DNA from: Lasiosphaeria ovina
Lineage: Eukaryota > Ascomycota > Sordariomycetes > Sordariales > Lasiosphaeriaceae
DNA: 64,000 bases
Assembly (NCBI GenBank): GCA_033439765.1
Contig: JAULSN010000002.1
Location: forward strand, 1,054,001 to 1,118,000
Direction: 5' to 3'
The notes beneath the pieces were generated by a model that searched no databases, was not told the origin of the DNA, and worked only from the letters and a program-made list of their open reading frames with translations. The translations under genes and the position numbers were made by a program. This document shows positions 11,038 to 20,935 of the stretch, one piece after another (the first letter of the stretch is position 1; each line of letters begins with the position of its first letter).

Positions 11038-11723
11038 CTAGGGACTCGAGTCGGACGGATTTTGGACGACGGGGCTGTAGGCTGCCAGCTGATAATCCTC
11101 GGGGCTTTCGGGCTCCGACTTAGCAATCCACGCAGCCAAACACAACGGCAAGGCGCCCACCGTTGTCAGCCAAGGGAACGAGTTAGCTTTTGTGGGAACT
11201 AGGCCGTCCGTGTTGATCTGAGCAATCAAGACAAAAATCCAGGCGACGTGAACCAGCGACCAGAAGGCCAGAAACCTCTCGAACTCGGTACGACCCTGGA
11301 GATTATAATATCATCTAATCAGCGAGAGACGTGGGTTGACTGGCCTGGGGGCCGTGATAAAAGAAGATGAAGAAGGAGAAAAAGAACATAACGTTAGCCT
11401 GGTTGACTCACCATCATTACGCCCAGAAACCTTCGCTTCCCGCGCGATTTTCGAATGAGTGCGCCGATGACACCAGTGAGAAGAAGATATGAGAAACTGT
11501 AAATAAATCTCACAATGGACCACTTTACATAAGCCCAATCTGCCGAATCTGGCCAAGATGGCGGCTGGTCTGAGACGTAGTGCGTCATCCAAAGGTATGT
11601 GACAAGGAAGTTGTAGACGGCACCCAGAAGAGCCACCGCAAACTCCCACAGCAGATCGGGGGACTCAATAGTTGGGCAGGTTCTGGCCTTGAAGTCGGCC
11701 CATTTCTGAGGGGGTGGTGCCAT
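11038..11723 (-). CDS. Small integral membrane protein, unknown function
   Basis: Exon 1 11723-11412, intron 11296-11411 (GTGAGT...CAG), exon 2 11295-11038; about 189 aa from ATG 11723 (MAPPPQKW). A longer frame upstream has no ATG. Hydrophobic segments: LLWEFAVALLGAVYNFLVTYLW, then the FIYSFSYLLLTGVIGAL segment, then after the splice FLAFWSLVHVAWIFVLIA, and a last one PWLTTVGALPLCLAAWIA, giving four likely membrane spans. A basic RKSRGKRRF loop follows span two. Four-span topology of this size occurs in several unrelated small fungal membrane proteins and I cannot assign a family. The spliced junction gives an uninterrupted frame with sensible topology. Confidence 0.72.
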
Positions 11724-11750
11724 GCTGGGCGAGTCTGCTGTCACGGACAA

Positions 11751-12012
11751 TATACGACCTTCTACTGAATTTCTTTCGGGCTTGATGTGCGAAGATTGTC
11801 TGGATTCTCTCTCATACGTGTCCGATTGATGAGGTACTCAGGTATGGCTGGTCTGATGCGCTCGGCTGATGCCGTGCGTAGTAACTGTTGAGGTGGTTGG
11901 ATGGGCTGATGAGGAAGAAAGTGTTGGAACAACGCGACATCAGTCAAGGCTGTGGTGGGGCAGGACCGACCCCTGCGGCTCTGCGGCTCAGCCACACTAT
12001 GGCTGTGGTGGC
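11751..12012. repeat. Short direct repeat next to TIR element
   Basis: A 20-bp word reading gctgtggtggggcaggaccg at about 11949-11968 recurs with one change at about 12002-12021, where it forms the outer edge of the inverted-repeat element. The duplication suggests a rearranged or partly duplicated element end. Confidence 0.5.
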
Positions 12013-13290
12013 GCAGGACCGGATATATATAGGGGCAAGCCCACTCGGACCGCGTCAAAACCGTCTAGCTAGGCCGTAGTACGAGGGCATCGCCCGCTAG
12101 CGCCAAGCCACTAAAATCCCACATTTCGCGCTAAAAAAGAGGCTAATTCCTGGGACGATACCAGCGCAACCAATCTTCAGATCAATTGACCACCACATGC
12201 AGGGCCCATATCGCCGTCACCAACGTTAACATACTTCCAAATGCGGTAATTTCAGCTCAGGGCCGTAGAATCGCTCAAATCGTTCATTTCTATATTAAAA
12301 CCCAAAGGCCGAGCCTGTGTTGTTAGTTACGTAATATGCCCAAAAATGCAATAAAAATCTGCCCTACCTAGGCATCCTCAAGATCACTGCTTTGTTATGC
12401 TTCAAATGCTGCAGCTAAGGCCCTCGTAGTGCGATGGTCTAGTCCACCGCGTGTTGATGCCTTTATAATGCCCCCGCGGGCCTTACGCGTTGTGGGCTTT
12501 AAAGTCTACGCGCCAGATGAAGCCTTAGTACGTGATGCCCCTGATAATGCCTTTGGTATTGATGTTGCCTTTGCAACACGGCCGCCCCGGCCACCCCGGC
12601 TGCCCGGACCTCCCTTCTTTGCCCGGGTTCCCTGCGCCTTACTACCACGGCCGCCGCGAGCAGGCTGGGGAGCTGTGAGGCCATTCACAGTACGCTGTGC
12701 CTGCGCAAGGGGGTTTTCCATGTTGTTTTCCTGGTCCATGTTGTCATCCTGCTCAAGGCTGACACCCTCCTACTGTGAGAGTTGACGACGAATAGAAGGG
12801 TTGAGGCCCAAGGCCCGGCTAGTCGTTGTGGATGTTGGGGTAGCCGTGGAAGCCGGGGTAGGATGTCGTGGAAGCCGGAGCTGCCGTAGGGTCGCTGAGA
12901 GCGAAGGGGTCGTCAAATGCGCCCGGGGGGTCGCGCGCAGTCATTTTCTATCGCTAGTTAGTTAGGTAGATTGAAGATGAAGCTGCGCGCTCACCTGCGT
13001 AGTGATAAAATCGCGTGGTTGTTGTTATGGCTCAATTGACGGTATTGTGGTTCAATGAAGAAGGATTTGGTGGATTTGGCGATGGCTTCATTTGTAGGTA
13101 AAAATTTGGCCTAGTTAAGAGAGAGGGGGGGGGGAGGCTACCATCCGGAAATGCGAGCCAACCATTGAACTAGGCCTTTCTGGGCGTAGAACTTCGATTT
13201 TCGCTGGGCTTTTATATGTGGCTACGGTTTACTAGACGGTTTTGACGGTCCGAGTGGACTCTCCCATATATAGCGGCCTGCGGCCGCCCG
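12007..13290. mobile_element. Degenerate DNA transposon with about 50-bp imperfect terminal inverted repeats
   Basis: The left end (about 12013-12069) matches the reverse complement of the right end (about 13231-13286): both share cactcggacc, gtcaaaaccgtctag and a TATATA run, with small indels. The element is about 1.28 kb. On the minus strand a reading frame begins at ATG 12944 (MTARDPPGAFDDPFAL) and is stopped after 41 codons; a second frame continues with LGLNPSIRRQLSQ, another stop, then MDQENNMENPLAQAQRTV and a Gly/Arg/Lys-rich stretch. This is a broken ORF of a non-autonomous or decayed element. No DDE catalytic residues are visible, so the superfamily is unknown. Confidence 0.68.
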
Positions 13291-13865
13291 CTCAGGGCAA
13301 TAGATAGAACACGCAACGAATCCATCACTTGAACCACCAGCTTACGGCGCGCAGCGCACCTGTTGATTCCAGTACCGGTACCCTGGTGATTCTAACAGAA
13401 AGATTCGTTAGAGAAAAATAATGAAGAGAATTTGTACATACCGCTAGATATTTAAGAGGCTTTACTATGCCTCGAACAAAAGTTTTAATCGTGTGTGGCG
13501 GCGATAAAGTTTGATATTCGTGCCAGGTCACCAGGTGATAGTTAGAACCTTCGCAGATGCTCATGAACTGAGTTAAAGTCCAACACAAAAGGGAACCGGA
13601 GTCGCCGTCTTCTGCTGACAACTCGCTTCGTCTATGGTAGCTTTCATGTACACGATATATCCGCCACCGAAAACCAAAAGACAAATTATTCCAAACCAAG
13701 CTCAGTTGCGCCAACGCCGTCCCTTCCAAGTCCCGTCCCATGTGACTCCATATTCGCCAGCAAATACATTGGGTATTATTATCCTCAACCCACGGCTTTA
13801 CAATGGACGGCCAATTAGCAAACACACACACGTACACACACCCCCCTATCGAACGCCCGAGCTTT

Positions 13866-14703
13866 TCATCTCCTCACATAGTCCTGCCGCCGCACCTCCT
13901 CCCTGAAAATATTGCGGTCGGCGTTCCCGAGCGCTGGGATCGTGCCCATGCGCGTAGAAGCGTTGTTGTCGACCATGCGGATCTCGAGGCCGCGCAGCCG
14001 CTGCGTGCGGCTCTTGCGCTCGCCGTAGCCGTCGCGCTTGCGGCCGCACGAGAAGAGCTGGCCCATCCTGCCGGGGTTGCGCCGGCGGAACACCAGGAAC
14101 GCCACCAGCAGCCCCAGCGCCAGCACCCCGAGCGCGATCGGCAGCGCGATTATCAGCGGGTTGAGCATTGAGCCGCCGCCGCCGCTCGATGGGCCGATGA
14201 GCTGTACCCGCGGCCCGGGGATGCGCGTCTGGCTGCTCCCGTCCATCGGCATGCCGCCGTCGCCATTCCTACCGCTGTCGTCATTGCCGTCGCCGTCTCC
14301 TCCTGTGTTGGCCACGTTGATGGCGGGCTGGCTGATGAAGAGCTGAGCGGGCCGGGCGGCGCCGGCGCGCGTGCTGCCGAGGTACTCGGCCAGGACGGTC
14401 CAGGCGAAGCGGCCCGAGCTGGCGTCGAGCATGCGCGACGTGAAGCCGTCGGCGCCGCCCTTGTTGCCGTCGTCGGGCCGCGTCAGGAAGTCGGCCTGCA
14501 CTTGGATCATGGCCACGTTGTTGAAGGACGAGTTGAAGAAGGCCGGATTCCATATCACTTCGCGGTTGGAGGCGTCAGTGTTGGCATCGGATAGGGGTTG
14601 TGGGGGCGCGCAGCTTACCGTCGATGGTCTTTCCCACTTGAATCTGGGCCCCATCTTTGGGCGAGCAGAAGGGCCCGTTGCCAGCGTCGGCGTTCTCGCA
14701 CAT
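13866..14703 (-). CDS. Single-pass plasma-membrane-type protein, fungal conserved, unknown function
   Basis: Exon 1 14703-14619, intron 14558-14618 (GTAAGC...AAG), exon 2 14557-13866; about 258 aa. It begins MCENADAGNGPFCSPKDG, then GKTIDVIWNPAFFNSS across the splice. An extracellular-type beta-rich region of about 120 residues follows, then a Gly/Asp/Ser-rich linker, a transmembrane helix (LNPLIIALPIALGVLALGLL), a basic FRRRNPGR stop-transfer and a cytoplasmic tail. Fungal proteins with this NADAGNGPFC...TWD/WNPxFF pattern are familiar to me as a conserved family without assigned function. No classical signal peptide is seen before the NADAG motif, so either the single helix acts as the anchor or a short upstream exon was missed. 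Confidence 0.75.
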
Positions 14704-14769
14704 GGTGGCACGAGGATGTGGATATTCGAGGATGGAGATTATTACACTATATGTGATTTTTGAAAACAA

Positions 14770-16145
14770 TAACGAATAGAGGCTGCCAGAGCCAGACGAA
14801 CGGAGCGCTGAGGTCTTATTAGTTTAGAAGATTTAAAGAAGGATATCAGAAAGAGTCGCCCTAGAATAGTAGAAAGCGGGAGCGGGGAAAGGCGGGAGCA
14901 GAGGAGAAATTAATTACATCGAGAACAGGGAAAGAACTGCGGATCTAGATCTCATAAAATATCCGATTGCGATCCCGTGCCGTCTTGCGCGCTGCGTTGG
15001 AACATGGCGACGGGACAGACACATGCAGCCCATCGGTCATGCCGTCCACATACCCCATCATTGCGATCTTTTTGCTTCAAGTTTGGCTGGCCGGCCAGGA
15101 ATGGCGTGAGATTTGAGATTTGGAAAGGCAGGCTGCATGGGTTCGGAAATGGCAAAATGCAAAATGCCGACGTGAGGCGGTCTCATCGCGGCGATCATCA
15201 TGGGCACAAGGCGAGGGAGCAGGGCGTCGTTGGCTCGCCACGGACCCCCTTTGCGATCGGGTTGAAACCGCATGGCGCAAGGGCACCCCCCGTCCATCGC
15301 GGGGAACCCCTGGGACCCCTGGAACCCCTGGAACCAACCCCTGCAGCCCTGCCCGACAAGAACGACGTCAATCCGTAATGAGAGCGCTGCTTGGAGGGGA
15401 AGAAAAAAAATGAATTGAAGAAAAAGAATATAAAGGAAATACGATTCCTTCTTGTTGAGGAGCGTAATTGACTTGTTGCCCGAAGCGCCACGGCTATGTA
15501 ATCTGTTGGTTCCGGGGACCAGGGAGGCGTCGTGATCGAGGTTGGAAGGGCAACCCGAACGAGCTCCAACTCAAATTGAGAGAACGGCACAACCAGGGAG
15601 AGCCATGTCTCTGTCGGCGCTTTAGCTGTGATTTCCCACTTGGCAGTGGGACAGTGGGACTGACTGCTGCGAAGACCGAGGAAAAGAATGGAGTCGTGAA
15701 AATGTCCGAGCCCTTCTGCCCGTATTCTACCGCGCGTCCAAACAAAACAAGGGGGGGGTGCACCGCCTCACCAGAATCGAGGGATGCCAGAGACAAATTC
15801 GCTCTCGCGACACCCAAAGGCAGATTTGACGTGGTACTGGACCGCCGACGCCCTGACCTGACCACAGTGAAACATCATCTCATTGGGCGTGAAGAATTAC
15901 CCTAGTCTCAGATGCCGAGGCCAGGGCCAGCGTTTTTGTTTTTCTGTCCCGGCCGGGAGCTGGGGGCTGCAGCCAATCATAGCACAGGAAGGAACAGGGG
16001 CAATTGGTCTGAGGACCCTTGTGTAGATCTTGGCCGGCCCAGAGACCATTTTGAACCATTTACTACACGTGTATACCATAATCAACTACCATATTGCCCC
16101 CGCCACTAGCCACGAGTTTTCCCCTCAAGTGCCTATAACAGTCAG
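14770..16145. other. Intergenic with a short CCCCT-type tandem repeat
   Basis: No supported gene. At about 15300-15345 a 9-bp unit close to ggaacccct is repeated about four times in tandem. The rest shows short random ORFs only. It includes the upstream region of the single-pass membrane protein. Confidence 0.55.
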
Positions 16146-17554
16146 TCACTGATCATACGTAACCGTGGTCTTTCCGTACTCCTTCCCACGGTACATTAAC
16201 CGCCACTCGATGTCATCAGCCCTAAAGGTCGCCTCGAGCTTGAAGTCGATTTCATAGTACTCCCTGCCCGTGACGGGGCTCATGGACTTGGGGAAGGTCG
16301 ACAAGGGCACGTCGTTGAAGTCGCCCTGCACGCGGCAGATGAATCGGGCGGCGGGCTCGGCGAGCCGCGCCGGCGGCTCGTCGTCGTAGCACCCAACCAG
16401 CTCGCCCGGGACCAGGCAGTCGTCGCCAGGCTCAAACTGCGTCGCCAGGTCGATGCTGATCTTCTTGGGATTGGCGTCGGGCAGGCGCTCGCCCTTCTCG
16501 CTGAGCCAGCTCATCTGGCCGCGTGCCATCTCGAGGCCCGTGAAGCGGTTGATGAACATGTCCTCCGGGTCGTGCACGCCCGGCTGGAAGATGTTTGCCA
16601 CCGGCGTGCCGTAATGCTGGCGCGCTAGGCGCACGACGATGACGTGGTGGAGGTCGTCGGTGCCGATTTCGAGGCCTCGGCACACGGCCGCCCGGGCTGC
16701 GGCCGACCACCTAGGGGGATTCATCTTTATCAGTCCCGCGGCCGCCAACATTTTTTTCAAAGAAAAATTAACAAAAAGGGGGGGGGAGGGCCTCAACGAC
16801 GCACGGGTGCGGAGGGAAGCGGGCGGCGATGCTACGCTGCGAGCAGTACTCTTCGATCTTGGAGTAGAGATAGGGGTTGCTGCCGAAGCCGCCGACGACA
16901 AAGACCATCTAGAAGTTCTTTGTTAGTAGTTCGGTGTGTGATACGGTTGATATCCACCTCGAGAGACTAGGTACCTAGGTAGGTAGGTGTTTACCTTGGG
17001 CTTTCTCGAAGAGGTTTTCATGACCGAGTCTACCTGGCCGTCAATGAGCTCCAGCGTCCGGTTAACGCAGGGGTCGAACACCAGCTCCATTTGCTCTCTT
17101 GGCATATTACATCAGTGGTTAACGACAAAACAAAGCCACAGGGCAATGCAGGTAAGGTGAGTAATTAGCACCTAGGAAACCCAAGGTAGGTACTCACTTC
17201 TTGAGCGTCAGCACGTGTTGCTTGATATTGAGATTGCTATCAGTGTAGATGCCGCACTCGGCCGGGAGGAGGATTTCCATATCGTCATCGTCGCCCGAGA
17301 AATTGCATTTTGCGAATTCAAACGCCTTCATCATGTTGCTGCCGTGCCTCGTTGCGCTAGGTGGGATTTTCTGGTACGCATCCCTGCCGATCCAATGCTC
17401 GAGCCAGCCCAGAAACTCCCTGTCGACAAAGGTGGCGCCGCACTTGTCGCCGCTGCCGATGGCCGCCTCCTCGATACGGAAGTCTGGCTTTACCGTAGAG
17501 GCGCTCCAGCTCAACCCACGTCGCCTCGCGCACCTTGGCCAAGTAGTCGGCCAC
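16146..17554 (-). pseudogene. Hsp70-like protein, 5'-truncated and frameshifted
   Basis: Recognisable exons: 17554-17198, 17097-16995, 16908-16805 and 16710-16146, with GT-AG introns of 100, 86 and 94 bp. The product has the fungal divergent-Hsp70 layout: GSGDKCGATFVDREF, then HGSNMMKAFEFAKC, FDPCVNRTLELIDGQV, VFVVGGFGSNPYLYSKIEEY, PWSAAARAAVCRGLE and a C-terminal ATFRADDIEWRL region. The N-terminal half of the ATPase domain, including the first phosphate-binding loop, is absent: homology begins at 17554 with VADYLAKVREATWVELERLYG. Near 17490-17500 one extra base separates ERLYG from KPDFRIEEAAIG, breaking the frame. The distal introns still splice in frame, so decay is recent. A sequencing error could explain the single base but not the missing start. 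Confidence 0.82.
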
Positions 17555-17558
17555 TATT

Positions 17559-18994
17559 TACTGCTCTGCGTATTTTGGCGAGACCTGCAAGCCTGACGAC
17601 TGCCCAGCCGAATGGCGTCTCGCAGATGTCGACTGCACCCACTCACGCTCCAAGTCGTGCGACCGCCGGAACAGGTTGTCTTCCTCCTTTATAGTCAGAT
17701 GCTGCGCCTGCGTCGATGCCAAGACTCCCCGATCACCGCCGGGGGTCGTCCCGCCAACCAAGGCCGCCCGTCTGCAGTCTTCCGCCTACTGCGGGTCTTT
17801 GCGTTTTGCACTGGCAAAGGACGCCCGACAAGGACTGCCCGAGCGAGTGGATGCTCAGGTGCCCGCATAATATGAACACCTACGGCTTGGAAAAGAATAG
17901 AAATGAATCTGGTTTCGGGTTTCGCCCGGGGTGTTGCTGTGCGTGCAACGACACCCGTCCCGGCTCGCGCGACCTGCCCAACCACAAGCGCATGGAGAGG
18001 TACTGCTGGAAGTGCAGGGCTCACTGGTATTTCAAGCCCGACACCGAATGTCCCCGCGAATGGCTACCGCCGTGTGAACATGGCGGATTCATGGCGCAGC
18101 TGTGTACTCGTCACGGCTCCGCCACTGATAGATATCCCGGAAACCGACAAGCGGTGCTGCGCGTGCTACGACCAGAGACCCAAGAATATGGCCAAGCAAG
18201 CGCGCACGAGGACCTACTGCTGGCCCTGCGCGGCGGTGTGGAAGGTTCGGCCCGACGACGAGTGTCCCGACGACTGGGGGCTGTCGCGCCCGCGGCAAGA
18301 CTGCGCGCACGCCATGGCGCTCGAGTGCGCTCGGTCCCTCGTCGGGGAGGTGTGGTGTTGCGTGTGTGAGGATAAGAGAAGTCTTGCGGGCTGGGAGAAG
18401 AGGCTGGAGAGCTACTGTGCGCCGTGCAAACAACGGTGGACAGGGACCCGGGGTTGCGGACTGCCGGCGGCTTGGGTGGTGGATGGCGTGGAAAAATTGC
18501 CGATGAGGAAAACAGAGACGGAAGATGGTGTGCCGTCGGGACCAGTGACTACTTACCCGATGCCGGACCAAGGGACTTACAGGTGGATTTTCGATCAGGG
18601 CCCTCGGTATGGCCCTCCGAGGTTTGGTGGTTACGACGTCCAGCTTGAGGGTGAGCCGCGTGCCGCAGTGGGGGCATGGAGGCAGAGTAGATGGGCGCTC
18701 CCACACGTGTCTCCTGCTTTCGGGGTTGATAATCCCCCTCTTCGGAGACCTAGAGATTCGGCTTACCGAGGCTATCAGGAAAGGGGGTTGCAGAGAAAAG
18801 CTCCACGCTTCTTGGTCCCGCCCGATGCGGTGGCCACACCACCGCCTCCCGTTTCATCCTCTCCGGTGACCGGAGCGTCGGATACAGCGTCCAGGGGCGG
18901 TGTGCCGGGAGAGGGAGGAACACTGAGCCCACCAAGAAAGATTCAACCGCGTACTCCGAGGCAGCCAAGGATCCTAGTCCCTATCAACAAATGA
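17559..18994 (+). pseudogene. Tandem Cys-rich repeat protein gene, frameshifted; unknown family
   Basis: The plus strand encodes about five copies of a module: CCxC, then YCxxCxxxW about 20 residues on, then PDxxCPxEW, then CxH. Copies start near 17559 (partial), 17700, 17932, 18155 and 18356. Examples are CCACNDTRP...YCWKCRAHW...PDTECPREW and CCACYDQRP...YCWPCAAVW...PDDECPDDW. A Pro/Arg-rich tail without repeats runs to the stop at 18992-18994. No single frame covers all copies: frames change inside copy one (near 17575), inside copy two (near 17795, YC to LCVLHW) and between copies three and four (near 18115-18130). The first copy has lost its start. The paired CxxC spacing suggests zinc binding, which is inference. 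A 58-bp GTGAAC...TAG intron could explain the last frame change but would remove a Cys/His pair conserved in the other copies. Confidence 0.7.
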
Positions 18995-19500
18995 GCGAGA
19001 CAGTCCCCATACCTAATTACATGTCAAAATACAAGCTCAAATCAATCCTGTGATGAAATGTCAAACCTCAATTTCTCATTCTGTTTTGAACACCACCTCG
19101 TGTCACTAGTTGCACGCAAATTGCAAGTTCAAACCCTGCCAGATGAAAATACCAACAAAATCTCAATTTCTCATTATGTTTTGAATTGTGTCTGTACATG
19201 AACTGAGGCACGTTGAACTATGTTTATCAACGCCGTCTTCACACCTGACTCTGTTGCCCGACCATGCCTCAGACTTCCAACCTCCCGGTTGTGTTGCGAT
19301 CCAACTTCCATGGCCGGCCGTGGCTTCCGTCGTCTAGTCTAATTACAATTGACGCTAAAGGTCGCGATTAACCGAATATTTCGTGAACATGGATCATAGG
19401 TTGATGACTCTCGTTTAAATTGAAGACCTATATTGTAAACTATCTTGGTAGGCGAATTTCCACGTCCTGCTTCTATCTATACCTTGTCTCCCATTCAGCA
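18995..19500. other. Intergenic, nothing recognised
   Basis: AT-richer DNA with no coding signal. The phrase 'aatttctcatt(a/c)tgttttgaa' occurs twice (about 19071 and 19169), a small direct repeat. Confidence 0.5.
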
Positions 19501-20055
19501 ACATCACGACGGGCGGCAAGAGCGCACTGGCACATTACTCCTCACAGCTAAAGCATGGGCTGTTTAATACTCCGATCAACACACCGGCACTTGTCGTCTT
19601 CGGCCGCGTGCTGTCGTGGATCCCCGACGACTGGATGAAGCTGGTGGCCGAGATCAGGGTCTGGAGCCCCAACAAGATCCCCGCGAACTACAAGACTGCG
19701 TATGTGTTTCTCCCTGTCCCCCCTTTTTATCTCCAATCTCTTCTCCAAGCACTAACCCCAACCCGACCCAAAAACAGGCCCCTCTCGGTCCTCAAGACCA
19801 CGGACCGCAACTTCACCAACTACGGCATCGGCGTCGTGCAGAACGGCCGCAACTCGACCTACTACCCGATCTTCTCAAGTCGCCGCAGGGTCTGCGCCTG
19901 TGGGGATTCTACTACGCGCTGACGGCCGACGGGCAGATCGACCCGGCCATCCAGCCCGACAGCTACCACGAGACGCTGCGCATCGGCGCCGGCATGTTCG
20001 GCATCACCGACATCCCCGGCCGTTGTCGTACTGTGCGGTTAGTGTCCTCGTGAGC
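19501..20055 (+). pseudogene. Truncated, frameshifted gene relic of unknown family
   Basis: Coding similarity in style begins around 19501 (NITTGGKSALAHYSSQ) without any in-frame ATG after the preceding stop. It continues through WIPDDWMKLVAEIRVWSPNK to a well-formed intron 19700-19777 (GTATGT, an ACTAACC branch and ACAG) and on to FTNYGIGVVQNGRNSTYYPIF. At about 19877 the frame slips by one base and resumes with SPQGLRLWGFYYALTADGQ and RIGAGMFGITDIP, ending at 20053-20055. The intact intron shows it was once expressed. Missing start plus frameshift mark it as decayed. I do not recognise the family. Confidence 0.62.
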
Positions 20056-20935
20056 TTGGGAAGCTCAGAGGTCAACGAGTTTGGCTGAGACTGGGTAAAT
20101 ACGCGAGGAACAAGGTGTATATGTGTGTTTCTACCGACGGAAGAAAGGAATCACAAGAGAGCATACGAATATTAAAGAGAATATGCTGCTTACTGTAGGC
20201 ATCCAATTACCTATTACCTTAGGTACTGCTAGGTAGAAAACGGACTGTGTTAGTCCTTTCAGGTCCCAGGGCAGCTTGAAGAGCCTTTCTTATAGTTAAT
20301 CATCTCATGAAATATTCAGTATTGTTCACTATTGCCCCGGTGTCCTCTTCCTCTAACCTTGGTGAAAAGAACCACGTGCTTTAGTCGTCGCCACATAATT
20401 AATTATCAATTATCTTGCCAATACTCTCTCTCGTATGTTAAACTCCCATTAGGAACCGTTCCCGATCACTGTCAGCTGAAAAAGTGATCTCCTCCCTCAT
20501 TTCCTCTACCACGCTAAAGGCTTTGTTCAGAGCTGAAGATCAAGGACGGATGAGCGGCCAATGATCATGAAGCACCTGCTAGAATTTACACCGATAATTG
20601 AGCCCTCGTTTGAGGCATAAAACCATTAACAGCCTGTTAATTCTGACCCATTTTCCAATAAGCCGCAATTGATTTTTTCTACATTCTTTTCGTGTCGGGG
20701 GGTGTCATGGCAGTCATAGCAACTAAAGTCTTGGTCGGGCCTCTCGGGGTTAGGGTTAATGGCGCAGTTTGGGCGGTGGGCTAATTTTGCGGCAGAATAT
20801 GGAACCGCCACGCCCCGTGCCGAACCGAAGGCCAATTGAAGGAGCTTGAGCTTGGCCGAGCTCGCTCGCTCCCGACTTCCCGGCCAAACTTCCTCGCAAC
20901 ATCCGCCGCGACTCGGCACTCGAGCTCCGAGCTCA
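20056..20935. other. Intergenic upstream of SHE9/MDM33
   Basis: No gene supported. The AT-rich 20100-20640 part holds short TTAGGTAC/CTAGGTAG words near 20219-20236. The CG-rich 20780-20935 part is probably the promoter and leader of the next gene. Confidence 0.55.

Noticed and set aside
13325..13837. 170-aa minus-strand frame below the single-pass membrane gene
   Set aside because: No ATG context, splice signals or domain; likely 3' UTR or chance.
16711..16804. Apparent frameshift in the Hsp70-like gene
   Set aside because: Explained by a 94-bp intron (GTGCGT...CCTAG) that restores FPPHPWSAAARAAV.
18076..18133. 58-bp intron to fix the frame in the Cys-rich gene
   Set aside because: Donor GTGAAC is weak and the intron would remove the CxH/C pair that the other repeat copies keep.
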